This document shows positions 34,390-42,649 of a stretch of DNA of 64,000 bases, piece after piece (within the stretch, counting starts at the first letter, position 1; the number at the start of each line of letters is the position of its first letter). The stretch is from the NCBI RefSeq assembly GCF_017833525.1, contig NZ_JAFICD010000006.1, positions 186,001 through 250,000 of the forward strand, given 5' to 3'. The stretch is from Duganella sp. 1411. GTDB taxonomy: Bacteria; Pseudomonadota; Gammaproteobacteria; Burkholderiales; Burkholderiaceae_D. Below the pieces are notes generated by a model. That model did not search any database, was not told the origin of the DNA, and worked only from the letters and a program-made list of their open reading frames with translations. Both the position numbers and the translations under genes were made by a program.

Positions 34390-34593
34390 ATGAAAATTGC
34401 TGTCGCCATCGCGTTCATCCTGATACTGGGCAGCCTGGGATCGGCATTATTCTTCCTGATGCGCGACAAAGGCAAAAGCAACAACACGGTCAACGCGCTC
34501 GCGCTGCGGGTGGGCCTATCGATCGCGCTGTTCCTGCTGATACTACTCTTCTACAAGCTCGGCTACATCCACCCCACCGGCATCCGCACCTAA
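34390..34593 (+). CDS. Twin transmembrane protein, DUF2909 family
   Basis: 67 residues from MKIAVAIAFILILGSLGSAL. Two hydrophobic helices (residues 3-24 and 41-58) are separated by a short charged loop (MRDKGKSNNT), and the protein ends in HPTGIRT. This is the DUF2909 layout of small proteins found beside cytochrome oxidase assembly genes. The function is unknown. It is the only plus-strand gene in the oxidase locus and shares a very short divergent promoter region with SURF1. The frame is open far upstream but only as antisense of SURF1. Confidence 0.8.
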   Translation: MKIAVAIAFILILGSLGSALFFLMRDKGKSNNTVNALALRVGLSIALFLLILLFYKLGYIHPTGIRT

Positions 34594-34616
34594 GCCGAGA
34601 GGCAACTCCGGCAACT

Positions 34617-34715
34617 CCGGGGTCAGGTCCACCATTTCTACACGAGCCCAGCCTTAACAGCACTTTTTTACCGATTACAGCCCCGTCCGTGTAGAAATGG
34701 TGGACCTGACCCCGG
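34617..34715. repeat. Inverted pair of family B repeats
   Basis: The 28-bp unit CCGGGGTCAGGTCCACC plus ATTTCTACACG (34617-34644) is repeated in exact inverse at 34688-34715, separated by 43 bp of unrelated sequence. It lies after the DUF2909 gene and directly before the bidirectional terminator. The same unit makes a loopless palindrome at 52071 and a single arm at 673. Confidence 0.85.
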
Positions 34716-34724
34716 ATGAAAAAT

Positions 34725-34758
34725 AGCCGCATCGAGTGACCTCGTCTGCGGCTTTTTT
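34725..34758. terminator. Bidirectional terminator between DUF2909 and ctaE genes
   Basis: AGCCGCA (34725-34731) pairs with TGCGGCT (34747-34753); an inner CGAG/CTCG can extend it. A T-run (34753-34758) serves the plus strand. The A-rich ATGAAAAAT before the stem serves leftward transcripts from subunit III. Confidence 0.75.
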
Positions 34759-34799
34759 CCGCCGCGACAGGCTCGTCGCGGCATTATAACGCTGCGCCT

Positions 34800-35672
34800 T
34801 TATAGCCAGTACACGACAACGTACAAACCGAGCCAGACCACGTCGACAAAGTGCCAGTACCAGGCCGCGCCTTCGAACGCGAAGTGGTGGTCCGGCGTGA
34901 AATGCCCCCTCAGCACGCGGTACAGCACCACCGACAGCATGATCGCGCCCATCGTCACGTGGAAGCCGTGGAAACCGGTCAGCATGAAGAACGTCGAGCC
35001 GTAGATGCCCGAGGTCAGCTTCAGGTTCAGTTCCGAGTAGGCGTGCATGTATTCGTAGGCCTGGAAGCCCATGAAGGTCGCGCCCAGCAGGATCGTGGCG
35101 AACAGCCAGATCGCCGTCTGCGCCCGGTGCCCGGCGCGCAACGCGTGGTGCGAAATCGTCAACGTCAGGCCCGACGTCAGCAGCAACGCGGTGTTGATCG
35201 TCGGAATCGGGAACGGGCCCATCGTCTTGAACGTTTCGACCGTGCCGGCCGGGCCGATGTTGCCCCAGTGCGCGGCGAAGTCCGGCCAGATGAACTTGTG
35301 GTCGAGGTCGCCCAGCCACGGCATCGTGATCGTGCGCGCGTAGAACAGCGCACCGAAGAAGGCGCCGAAGAACATCACTTCCGAGAAGATGAACCAGGCC
35401 ATCGACCAGCGGTACGAGTAGTCGATGCGCTGGCTGTACTGGCCGCTTTCGGATTCCTTGATGGCGTCGCCGAACCAGAAATACAGCACGCTGATGATCG
35501 CGGCGATGCCGAGCAGGTTGAGCGGCATGCCCCAGGACACGTCGTTCACCCAGCCCGAGGCGCCCACCATCGTCACCAGCAGCGAGATGCCGGCCAGCAG
35601 CGGCCACCTGGACGGACCCGGCACGAAGTAATACGGTGCCGTGGTGTTATGCGAACCTACCTGTGAACTCAT
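34800..35672 (-). CDS. ctaE: Cytochrome c oxidase subunit III
   Basis: About 290 residues with seven helices. The start is set at the second in-frame ATG (MSSQVGSHNTTAPYYFVPGP), because AGGGAG abuts the first ATG with no spacing but is 6 bp from this one. Landmarks: PYYFVPGPSRWPLLAG near the N terminus, YSYRWSMAWFIFSEVMFFGA, the carboxylate region of helix III, and GFHGFHVTMGAIML near the C terminus. It is the third core subunit of the aa3/caa3 oxidase in the inner membrane. It is separated from the rest of the operon by a 38-bp gap after the DUF2970 gene. Confidence 0.95.
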   Translation of the reverse strand: MSSQVGSHNTTAPYYFVPGPSRWPLLAGISLLVTMVGASGWVNDVSWGMPLNLLGIAAIISVLYFWFGDAIKESESGQYSQRIDYSYRWSMAWFIFSEVMFFGAFFGALFYARTITMPWLGDLDHKFIWPDFAAHWGNIGPAGTVETFKTMGPFPIPTINTALLLTSGLTLTISHHALRAGHRAQTAIWLFATILLGATFMGFQAYEYMHAYSELNLKLTSGIYGSTFFMLTGFHGFHVTMGAIMLSVVLYRVLRGHFTPDHHFAFEGAAWYWHFVDVVWLGLYVVVYWL

Positions 35673-35710
35673 CTTCATCTCCCTAATTCATTTATTCGAG
35701 GATGCTACGT

Positions 35711-35911
35711 TTACTTTGATACGACTAATTTAACGATCGTGATCAGCAAGCCGATAAAGACGGCCACGCCGATCAGCGCGGCGATGACGATGTGCAGCGG
35801 ATTCAGCTTGGCCGAATCGGTATCGAAATCGCTTTTCCTGCGCAGGCCGAAAAACGACCAGAACACCGCCTTCAACGAGTACAGGAACGAGGCCTTTTTA
35901 TCGGACTGCAT
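35711..35911 (-). CDS. DUF2970 small membrane protein
   Basis: 66 residues: soluble N terminus (SDKKASFLYSLKAVFWSFFG with LRRKSDFD) and one C-terminal helix (LHIVIAALIGVAVFIGLLIT). This matches the DUF2970 family, recurrently encoded between ctaG and subunit III in Burkholderiales. The function is unknown; an accessory or assembly role in the oxidase is inferred from its place. The start overlaps the end of ctaG by 14 bp. Confidence 0.85.
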   Translation of the reverse strand: MQSDKKASFLYSLKAVFWSFFGLRRKSDFDTDSAKLNPLHIVIAALIGVAVFIGLLITIVKLVVSK

Positions 35912-36491
35912 GCTTGCTGCCCTCGTTGACCGCGGTCTTGTCCATGCCGCCCACCTCGAAGAAGGTGTACGACAAGGTGATCGTCTTGACTTCCTTCGGC
36001 AGCGCCGGGTCGATGAAGAACACCACCGGCATCTGGCGCGCCTCGTTCGGCTTGAGCGTCTGTTGCTTGAAGCAGAAGCATTCGACCTTTTTAAAGTGCT
36101 GCATCGCGTTTTGCGGCGCGTAGCTTGGAATCGCCTGCGCCGCGACGTCGCGCTTCTGGGTGTTGACCACCTCGTACATCACCGTGGCCAGTTCGCCCGG
36201 GTGCACCGTCATGTTGGTCACCGTCGGGCGGAAGCGGTACGGCCCCTGCGCGTTGGCGTCGAACTCGATGACGATGTTGCGCGTCTTGTCGACCTGCGTG
36301 TTCTTGTCCAACTCGACCGTGCCGTCCTTCTGCGTCAGCACGTTCAGCCCCAGCGCTTCGCAGATCTGGCGGTAGAACGGGTTGAGCGCGTAGGCGAAGC
36401 CGAACATCACCACCGCGATGACGATCAGCTTGCGCAACAGCGTGCGGTTCAAACCGCTGGTTTCGTTGTCTCGACTCACATCACCCCGCAC
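35898..36491 (-). CDS. ctaG: Cytochrome c oxidase assembly protein CtaG (Cox11)
   Basis: Up to 197 residues. One N-terminal helix (LIVIAVVMFGFAYALNPFYR) is followed by a periplasmic immunoglobulin-like domain with the copper-binding CFCF (VECFCFKQQTLKPNE) and MPVVFFIDP. It delivers copper to the CuB centre of subunit I. The first start is GTG; a second GTG four codons in (SRDNETSG) has a better-spaced GGGGTG upstream and may be the real one (start 36479). It lies between the 35-residue assembly peptide gene (3 bp) and the DUF2970 gene (overlap). Confidence 0.93.
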   Translation of the reverse strand: MRGDVSRDNETSGLNRTLLRKLIVIAVVMFGFAYALNPFYRQICEALGLNVLTQKDGTVELDKNTQVDKTRNIVIEFDANAQGPYRFRPTVTNMTVHPGELATVMYEVVNTQKRDVAAQAIPSYAPQNAMQHFKKVECFCFKQQTLKPNEARQMPVVFFIDPALPKEVKTITLSYTFFEVGGMDKTAVNEGSKHAVR

Positions 36492-36494
36492 GCA

Positions 36495-36602
36495 TCAGCT
36501 CAGCCATATCCGTTTGACGAACACGGACAGGAAAAAAAACAGCGCCAGGCCGGCCAAGATCAGGCCGGTCCTCAGATTGTTCGGCTTCTTTTGCCCGGAC
36601 AT
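36495..36602 (-). CDS. Cytochrome oxidase small assembly protein, 35 residues
   Basis: A very short gene filling the gap between ctaD and ctaG. Translation gives MSGQKKPNNLRTGLILAGLA, then a hydrophobic continuation ending VKRIWLS: a basic cytoplasmic N terminus and a single helix of about 20 residues. It starts 2 bp after the ctaD stop and ends 3 bp before the first ctaG start, so it is translationally embedded. Peptides of this size and form are annotated in the same position in many Burkholderiales. The role is unknown, presumably oxidase assembly or stability. Confidence 0.8.
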   Translation of the reverse strand: MSGQKKPNNLRTGLILAGLALFFFLSVFVKRIWLS

Positions 36603-36604
36603 GG

Positions 36605-38191
36605 TCACTTGAACTGCGGCGGGGTTTCAAAGGTGTGGAACGGCGCCGGCGACGGCACGGTCCACTCCAGGCCCTCGGCGCCATCCCATGGCTTGGCTTC
36701 GGCCTTCTTGCCGCCGCGAATGGTCGGCAGCACCACGCCGAACAGGAAGAACACCTGCGACAGCCCGAAACCGAAGGCGCCGATGGTGGCGATCATGTTG
36801 TAGTCGGTGAACTGCGCCGAGTAGTCGACATAGCGGCGCGGCATGCCGGCCAGTCCCAGGAAGTGCATCGGGAAGAAGGTGATGTTGAAGGTGATCAGCG
36901 ACAGCCAGAAGTGCGCCTTGCCCATCGTCTCGTTGTACATGTGGCCGGTCCACTTCGGCGACCAGTAGTAGAAGCCGGCGAACAGCGCGAACAGCGAGCC
37001 GGCCACCAGCACGTAGTGGAAGTGCGCCACCACGTAATAGGTGTCCTGCAGCTGGATGTCGATCGGCGTCACGGCCAGGATCAGGCCGGTGAAGCCGCCG
37101 ATCGTGAACACGAAGATGAAGCCGACCGCGAACAGCATCGGCGTCTCGAAGGTCATCGAACCCTTCCACATGGTGGCGATCCAGTTGAACACTTTCACGC
37201 CGGTCGGCACCGCGATCAGCATGGTGGCGTACATGAAGAACAGCTGCGACGTCACCGGCATGCCGGTGGTGAACATGTGGTGGGCCCAGACGATGAACGA
37301 CAGGATGGCGATCGACGCGGTGGCGTACACCATCGACGCGTAGCCGAACAGCTGCTTGCGGGCGAACGCCGGCAGGATCTGCGAGACGATGCCGAACGCC
37401 GGCAAGATCATGATGTACACCTCGGGGTGGCCGAAGAACCAGAAGATGTGCTGGTACATGACCGGGTCGCCGCCGGCGGCCGCGTTGAAGAAGGTGGTGC
37501 CGAAGTGGCGGTCGGTCAGCGTCATGGTGATGGCGCCGGCCAGCACGGGCATGACGGCGATCAGCAGGTAGGCGGTGATCAGCCAGGTCCAGCAGAACAT
37601 CGGCATCTTCATCAGGGTCATGCCGGGCGCGCGCATGTTGAGGATGGTGACGATGATGTTAATCGAGCCCATGATCGACGACGCGCCCATCAGGTGCATC
37701 GCGAAGATGGCCATGTCCATGCCCGGCCCCATCTGGGTCGACAGCGGCGCGTACAGGGTCCAGCCGGCGGCGGTGGCGCCACCGGGCACCAGGAACGACG
37801 TCGCCAGCAGCAGCGCGGCCGGCGGCAGCAGCCAGAACGAGAAGTTGTTCATGCGCGCGAAGGCCATGTCGGAGGCGCCGATCTGCAGCGGGATCATCCA
37901 GTTGGCGAAGCCGACGAAGGCCGGCATGATGGCGCCGAACACCATCACCAGGCCGTGCATTGTGGTCAGCTGGTTGAAGAACTCGGGCTGGAAGAATTGC
38001 AGGCCGGGCTTGAACAGCTCGCTGCGTATCATCAGCGCCAGCACGCCGCCCGACAGCAGCATGACAAACGAGAACCACAGGTACAGGGTACCGATGTCCT
38101 TGTGGTTGGTGGCGAACAACCAGCGCGACAGCCCGTGCGGGTGGTCGTGAGCGTGATCGTGGTGTGCGTGATCCAAGGTGCTTGTGCTCAT
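36605..38191 (-). CDS. ctaD: Cytochrome c oxidase subunit I
   Basis: 528 residues, 12 helices. Heme-copper ligands are in place: His in [12 protein letters not shown] (low-spin heme a), [10 protein letters not shown] (CuB His and cross-linked Tyr), WAHHMFTTG (two CuB His), and [10 protein letters not shown] (heme a3 and heme a). The N terminus is His/Asp-rich ([14 protein letters not shown]), which might bind metal. AGGAGCG lies 7 bp before the ATG. It is 15 bp downstream of ctaC and 2 bp upstream of the small assembly peptide gene. This is the catalytic, proton-pumping subunit. Confidence 0.97.
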   Translation of the reverse strand: MSTSTLDHAHHDHAHDHPHGLSRWLFATNHKDIGTLYLWFSFVMLLSGGVLALMIRSELFKPGLQFFQPEFFNQLTTMHGLVMVFGAIMPAFVGFANWMIPLQIGASDMAFARMNNFSFWLLPPAALLLATSFLVPGGATAAGWTLYAPLSTQMGPGMDMAIFAMHLMGASSIMGSINIIVTILNMRAPGMTLMKMPMFCWTWLITAYLLIAVMPVLAGAITMTLTDRHFGTTFFNAAAGGDPVMYQHIFWFFGHPEVYIMILPAFGIVSQILPAFARKQLFGYASMVYATASIAILSFIVWAHHMFTTGMPVTSQLFFMYATMLIAVPTGVKVFNWIATMWKGSMTFETPMLFAVGFIFVFTIGGFTGLILAVTPIDIQLQDTYYVVAHFHYVLVAGSLFALFAGFYYWSPKWTGHMYNETMGKAHFWLSLITFNITFFPMHFLGLAGMPRRYVDYSAQFTDYNMIATIGAFGFGLSQVFFLFGVVLPTIRGGKKAEAKPWDGAEGLEWTVPSPAPFHTFETPPQFK

Positions 38192-38206
38192 TTCTAACGC
38201 TCCTGA

Positions 38207-39421
38207 TTACTTACGTGCAGCCAAGACTTCGGCCGGTTGAACGATGTTTTCGGCGGCCTTGTTCGACCAGCTGTTACGCGTATAGGTGATGACGGCGGCG
38301 ATATCGGTGTCGGACAGCTGTTTCCACGACGGCATCTCGGCCGGGAACCTGCCGCTCTTCTGGCCGTTGAGCAGCACGTGGATCTGGTCCGCTTTCGGGC
38401 CGTTGACCACGGCCGAGCCGTCGAGCGCGGCGAACGCGCCCGGCACGCCCTTGCCGGTGGCCTGGTGGCACACCACGCAATTGGTCGTGTAGACCTTCTC
38501 GCCCTTGGTTTTCAGTTCGTCGATGGTCCAGGTCTTGTTCGGATCGTCGGCCAGCGCCGCCATTTCCTTTTTCTTGCCGTCGACCCAGGTCTTGTACTCG
38601 GCGTCGGTGACGACCTTGACGACGATCGGCATGAACGCGTGCTCCTTGCCGCACAGCTCGGAGCAATAGCCGCGGTAGGTGCCGGTGTGGTCGGCCTTGA
38701 ACCAGGTGTCGCGCACGAAGCCGGGGATGGCGTCCTGCTTGACGCCGAAGGCCGGGATCGACCACGAGTGGATCACGTCGTTGGCGGTGGTGACCATGCG
38801 GATCTTTTTATTGACCGGCACCACCACCTCGTTGTCGACTTCCATCAGGTAGTTGTCGCCGCGCTGCTCGGTCGGCTCGAAGCCGGGCGCGCCCACCTGC
38901 GAGCGCGGGGTCGACAGGTTCGACAGGAAGGAGATGCCCTCGCCCTCGCCCTTGAGGTAGTCGTAGCCCCATTTCCACTGCATGCCGGTGACCTTGATGG
39001 TGATGTCGGCGTTGGAGGTGTCCTTCATGCCGACCACGGTGCGGGTGGCGGGCAGCGCCATGCCGATGACGATCAGGAACGGCACCACCGTCCAGGCGAT
39101 CTCGACTGCGGTCGACTCGTGGAAGGTGGCCGGCTTGTGGCCCAGCGATTTGCGGTGCTTGAAGATGGAGTAGAACATCACGCCGAACACGGCGACGAAG
39201 ATGACCAGGCACACCACCATCATCCAGGTGTGCAGGTCGTAGATTTGGGAAGCGATCTGGGTCGCGGGGGGCTGCAGGTTCATTTCCCCCTTGACGGGGC
39301 CGCCGGTGCCGCCGGTGGCCGCGGTGTAGGTGCCCGCCGTCTCCGCCGCCCACGCTGGGATACTGGCTGCCGTCATCGTCAGCCCGAGCATCAACGATTG
39401 AAGTCGCTTCGCATGTGTCAT
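38207..39421 (-). CDS. ctaC: Cytochrome c oxidase subunit II with fused cytochrome c domain (caa3 type)
   Basis: 404 residues from MTHAKRLQSLMLGLTMTAAS, a signal peptide ending SIPAWA; GGGGA is 5 bp before this ATG, whereas an upstream GTG lacks a site. Two membrane helices (HTWMMVVCLVIFVAVFGVMF and the one around VVPFLIVIGMAL) precede the cupredoxin domain with the CuA ligands GYCSELCGKEHAFM. A C-terminal c-type cytochrome follows with CVVCH (NCVVCHQATGKG) and a distal Met candidate in FPAEMPSWKQL. The fused heme defines a caa3-type enzyme. It heads the structural operon. Confidence 0.95.
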   Translation of the reverse strand: MTHAKRLQSLMLGLTMTAASIPAWAAETAGTYTAATGGTGGPVKGEMNLQPPATQIASQIYDLHTWMMVVCLVIFVAVFGVMFYSIFKHRKSLGHKPATFHESTAVEIAWTVVPFLIVIGMALPATRTVVGMKDTSNADITIKVTGMQWKWGYDYLKGEGEGISFLSNLSTPRSQVGAPGFEPTEQRGDNYLMEVDNEVVVPVNKKIRMVTTANDVIHSWSIPAFGVKQDAIPGFVRDTWFKADHTGTYRGYCSELCGKEHAFMPIVVKVVTDAEYKTWVDGKKKEMAALADDPNKTWTIDELKTKGEKVYTTNCVVCHQATGKGVPGAFAALDGSAVVNGPKADQIHVLLNGQKSGRFPAEMPSWKQLSDTDIAAVITYTRNSWSNKAAENIVQPAEVLAARK

Positions 39422-39851
39422 GTTTTCCCCAACCACCCAAGAAATTAAAAAGTATTTTTTTAACGACTCCGGATTTCGGTGAACTGAACCGGCGCCGCTC
39501 CTTAAACAACTTCAGGCCCCATGCCAGCCACGTTTGAAAACTTCTTCAACGCGGCCCCGGCGGGACCTTGAGACTTTCAACGCCGTCCCTACATACTGCT
39601 TAGGGACAACATAAAAGCCTGATTCTGCTTAATTCAACTGCTTGTTCTTGTTCGTTCTGACTGCTTTCACCCCACGTCGACGAGTTATAGCTGGCGACGT
39701 GACATGCTGGCAAAATTAGTCAATGATTATATATAACAACAACGGCGCACATCAACAAATAATCCATTTTGCAACTCTTCCGTCCCTCTCAGCGCACTCA
39801 GCTTTACCACAGTGCGAAACGCCAGACGACGGCCAAAACGCCGCAAACCCG
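39422..39851. promoter_or_regulatory. Upstream region of the oxidase operon
   Basis: A 430-bp gene-free spacer between convergently placed ctaC (leftward) and the end of bioC (also leftward). It becomes AT-rich around 39590-39780 (for example ATGATTATATATAACAAC), where the ctaC promoter presumably lies. I found no tRNA, terminator of the inverted-repeat type or credible ORF; a 78-codon plus-strand frame overlaps bioC and lacks support. Confidence 0.5.
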
Positions 39852-40778
39852 CTACTGGCGCGGCTTGCGGGGCAGATCGAAGCGAATGATGGCTTCACCT
39901 TTGGAAGTCACTTTCGGCGCCGGCCGGAACGCGTGGCCGTAGATCACCTCGAAGGTTAGCCCCAGCTTGCCGTCCGGACGGCGCGTCTTTTCCAGCGCGT
40001 CCAGCATGCGCCGCCAAGCCTGTTTGCCCATCAGTCCCCTGCTCACCGTACCCAGCGGATTGCCGCCCAGCGCGCGCACATCGGCCAGCAGCGCCTTTGG
40101 CGTGTCGTAGGTGACGGTGATCACTTCCATGTCCAGCACCGGCGTCGAAAAGCCGACCTCCACCAATTGGTCGCCGAAGTCGTGCATGTCGACGAAGGGC
40201 AGCGCGTGCGCGGCCAGGTCGGCCTCGGCGAAGGCCGCCCGCAACTCGCGGAAGGTATCGGGGCCGAAGCACGAAAACATCAGCAAACTATCGACGCGCA
40301 GCACGCGGCGCCACTCGGCGAACACGCGGTCCGGCTGGGGGTGCCAATGCAAGGCCAGATTAGACCACACCAGATCGACGGAGTTCGGTCCCATCGGCAA
40401 CTCGGCGAAATCGCCGCACAACAGATCGACGCCGGTCTTGGCCGGCAACAATTTGCTCAGCAGCAGGTTCAGCGACGACGGTTTGGACGCCTGGCCGCGC
40501 GCGGCGCGCAGTTGCGCCTCGGCGGCATCGAGGCCCAGGATCTGGGCGGCGGGGTAGGATTTTTGCAACAGCGGCAGGTCGGCGCCCGCGCCGCAACCGG
40601 CGTCGAGCACGCGCTGCGGCGCGATTTTGATCAATTCCAGGCGGTCGAACATGCGCGAGGACACTTCGCGGCGCAGGAAATCGGCCGGCGCGACGCGTTC
40701 AGGGCGGGAAAACAGCGCGCGCACGCGCTCCAGGTCGATAGGCGCACTCAGTTTGGGTGGATTTGCGGGCACATGCAT
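39852..40778 (-). CDS. bioC: Malonyl-ACP O-methyltransferase BioC
   Basis: 308 residues from MHVPANPPKLSAPIDLERVR; the frame beyond is antisense of comF. The class I SAM methyltransferase core has motif I VLDAGCGAGADLP, the acidic end of beta2 in ILGLDAAEAQL, and DLVWSNLALHWHPQPDRVFA, a hallmark of BioC. RPERVAPADFLRREVSSRM and a C-terminal FEVIYGHAFRP also match the family. It methylates malonyl-ACP to start pimeloyl synthesis for biotin. No other bio gene is adjacent. It diverges from comF. Confidence 0.85.
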   Translation of the reverse strand: MHVPANPPKLSAPIDLERVRALFSRPERVAPADFLRREVSSRMFDRLELIKIAPQRVLDAGCGAGADLPLLQKSYPAAQILGLDAAEAQLRAARGQASKPSSLNLLLSKLLPAKTGVDLLCGDFAELPMGPNSVDLVWSNLALHWHPQPDRVFAEWRRVLRVDSLLMFSCFGPDTFRELRAAFAEADLAAHALPFVDMHDFGDQLVEVGFSTPVLDMEVITVTYDTPKALLADVRALGGNPLGTVSRGLMGKQAWRRMLDALEKTRRPDGKLGLTFEVIYGHAFRPAPKVTSKGEAIIRFDLPRKPRQ

Positions 40779-40872
40779 CGTGGGTCGGTCTGTAATGCGA
40801 TAATGTCGGCAGTGTACATGGTTGAACGCGAATGCGACGCCTACGGCCCGCGTTTTTTGCCGGGAGCGTGGC

Positions 40873-41709
40873 ATGAATGGCAAGTTGACCGACCAAACAA
40901 CAGGCCCGCGCGATGGCGGCAAGCCCGGCCCCGCGGGCGCGCTGTGGCGGCGCCATGGCGCCAGAATATTGCGCGCCCTGCTGCCGACCTCCTGCGCCCT
41001 GTGCGGCACCGGCTGCGACGAAACACTGTGTCCGGACTGCGCGGCGCAATTTTTCGGCGCCGGCGCCGCCGTCGCCCGCTGCCGTTGCTGCGCCAACCCG
41101 CTGCCTGGCGCCGCCGTGGGCGCCGACCAGCCACCATCGGGAAAGCCGCCCGGCCGCTCGGCAGAACGACTGTGCGGCCAGTGCGCCACGCAGCCGCCGG
41201 CCTTCGACGTCACGCTGACGGCGGCCGATTACGCGATGCCGGTCGACCAACTGGTGCTGCAACTGAAATTCGGCCACCGGCTCGCGCTGGCGGCGCTGTT
41301 CGCGCGCCTGCTGCGCGACGCCGTGCTGCAACAGCCGGACTTCGTCCTGCCTGCGCTGATCTGCCCGGTTCCGCTGGGACCGCGGCGGCTGGCCGAGCGC
41401 GGCTACAACCAGGCGCTGGAAATCGCCCGGCCGCTGGCGCGCAGCCTCGGCGTCGCGCTGCATCCGCGCCTGGCGGCGCGGGTGCGCGAGACGACGGCGC
41501 AAAGCAGCGTCGCACCCGAACAGCGCCAGCGCAACATCGCCGGCGCCTTCGCGGTGCCGGACGCCGCGCTGGTGCGCGGCCGGCACATCGGCATCGTCGA
41601 CGACGTCATGACCAGCGGCGGCACGCTGGACGAACTGGCGGCCACGCTCAAGCGCCACGGCGCCGCGCGCGTGAGCAACCTGGTGTTCGCCCGCACGCCG
41701 CCGCATTGA
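40873..41709 (+). CDS. comF: ComF family phosphoribosyltransferase-like protein
   Basis: 278 residues from MNGKLTDQTTGP, preceded by GGAGCG; an earlier in-frame ATG at 40822 lacks a site. N-terminal zinc ribbon: CALCGTGCDETLCPDC, then CRCCANP and CGQC. The C-terminal type I phosphoribosyltransferase fold has the conserved LICPVPLGPRRLAERGYNQA and the PRPP loop GIVDDVMTSGGTL. ComF proteins are needed for DNA uptake in transformable species; the molecular activity is uncertain. The chromosomal type IV pilus retraction genes elsewhere in the window fit a competence role. It lies 20 bp upstream of trmL. Confidence 0.9.
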   Translation: MNGKLTDQTTGPRDGGKPGPAGALWRRHGARILRALLPTSCALCGTGCDETLCPDCAAQFFGAGAAVARCRCCANPLPGAAVGADQPPSGKPPGRSAERLCGQCATQPPAFDVTLTAADYAMPVDQLVLQLKFGHRLALAALFARLLRDAVLQQPDFVLPALICPVPLGPRRLAERGYNQALEIARPLARSLGVALHPRLAARVRETTAQSSVAPEQRQRNIAGAFAVPDAALVRGRHIGIVDDVMTSGGTLDELAATLKRHGAARVSNLVFARTPPH

Positions 41710-41729
41710 ACTGTATTGAGGAGAACATC

Positions 41730-42200
41730 TTGTTTCACGTAGTGCTGGTCCACCCCGAAATTCCGCCGAACACCGGCAACGTCATCCGCCTGTGCGCCAA
41801 CACCGGCGCGCAGCTGCACCTGATCGAACCGCTGGGCTTCCCGCTGGAGGATTCGAAGATGAAGCGCGCCGGGCTGGATTACCACGAGTACGCGAAAATG
41901 AAGGTGCACGCCGACTGGCAAGCGTTTTTGACGGACCTGCAGCCGGACCCGGCGCGCATGTTCGCCATGACCACGCACGGCTCGTCGCCGTTCGCGCAGG
42001 CCAGCTTCCAGCCGGGGGACGTGTTCGTGTTCGGCTCCGAGACCAGCGGCCTGCCGCCGGCGCTGCGCGAGAATTTTCCGCCGGCACAGCGCATCCGCCT
42101 GCCGATGCGTCCGGACAACCGCAGCCTGAACCTGTCGAACACGGTGGCGGTGGTGGTGTTCGAGGCCTGGCGCCAGAACGGTTACGCCGGCGGCGCATAG
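41730..42200 (+). CDS. trmL: tRNA (cytidine(34)-2'-O)-methyltransferase TrmL
   Basis: 156 residues using a TTG start: the protein begins FHVVLVHPEIPPNTGNVIRL, and GAGGAG stands 7-12 bp before that TTG. The SPOUT knot is visible in VFVFGSETSGLPP and RLPMRPDNRSLNLSNTVAVV. It 2'-O-methylates the wobble base of tRNA-Leu isoacceptors. It is very likely cotranscribed with comF (20 bp). The open frame extends far upstream as a shadow of bioC and comF. It ends before an inverted repeat pair. Confidence 0.93.
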   Translation: MFHVVLVHPEIPPNTGNVIRLCANTGAQLHLIEPLGFPLEDSKMKRAGLDYHEYAKMKVHADWQAFLTDLQPDPARMFAMTTHGSSPFAQASFQPGDVFVFGSETSGLPPALRENFPPAQRIRLPMRPDNRSLNLSNTVAVVVFEAWRQNGYAGGA

Positions 42201-42221
42201 CGGCGCATGAGATACCCTGTA

Positions 42222-42323
42222 AACACGTAGGGCGGATTAGCGTAGCGTAATCCGCCAATGCGTGAGCCGCCGAGGGCGCATGCATGGCGGATTACGGCGT
42301 TCCGCCTAATCCGCCCTACGTGG
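42222..42323. repeat. Inverted pair of family A repeats
   Basis: The left unit (ACACGTAGGGCGGATTAGCG, then TAGCGTAATCCGCCA) and right unit (CATGGCGGATTACGGCGTTC, then CGCCTAATCCGCCCTACGTG) face each other across about 25 bp, the mirror image of the pair at 5298. It lies between convergent trmL and a small membrane protein gene, and could act as a transcript-end structure. Confidence 0.85.
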
Positions 42324-42355
42324 TTTAGATTGTTCATCCGCCGCGAGTCGGCGGT

Positions 42356-42649
42356 TCAGCGTCGGCGCCGTCTGGCGATGTAACGGCCCAGCGCCAGCGC
42401 GCCCGTGCCGACCGCGCTGACGATCACCGTCGAGGCGGCAAACAGCGCCGGCGGGTTGCGCATGCCCAGCACGTCGGCCGTGAACGCCAGCGCCACCGCC
42501 GCCATCAGCTGCGCCGGCAGCATGAAGCGCAACTGCCGGAACGCGGCCGCGTCGCCGCGCTGCCACAGCCGCCACGCCACGTACGTCACCGGTCCCCACA
42601 GCACGCCGATGAACGCCAGCACCGCCACGGCGATCAGCAGCAGCCTCAT
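42356..42649 (-). CDS. Small hypothetical membrane protein, 97 residues
   Basis: Three hydrophobic stretches (LLLIAVAVLAFIGVLWGPVT, LMAAVALAFTADVL, TVIVSAVGTGALALGRYI) and a basic tail (RYIARRRRR) predict a polytopic inner-membrane protein with a cytoplasmic C terminus. I recognise no family. Its ATG overlaps the stop of the adenylyltransferase gene by four bases (ATGA), supporting expression from the same transcript. Confidence 0.65.
   Translation of the reverse strand: MRLLLIAVAVLAFIGVLWGPVTYVAWRLWQRGDAAAFRQLRFMLPAQLMAAVALAFTADVLGMRNPPALFAASTVIVSAVGTGALALGRYIARRRRR

Noticed and set aside
36635-38197. 520-codon plus-strand frame opposite ctaD
   Set aside because: His/Gln/Arg-rich shadow of cytochrome oxidase subunit I.
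39422-39851. tRNA or small RNA gene in the long gap upstream of ctaC
   Set aside because: I could not fold a cloverleaf or find a TTCRA-type loop with matching arms in this or the other long gaps.
39723-39959. 78-codon plus-strand frame upstream of the oxidase operon
   Set aside because: Overlaps the end of bioC by 108 bp in antisense and lacks a ribosome site or motif.
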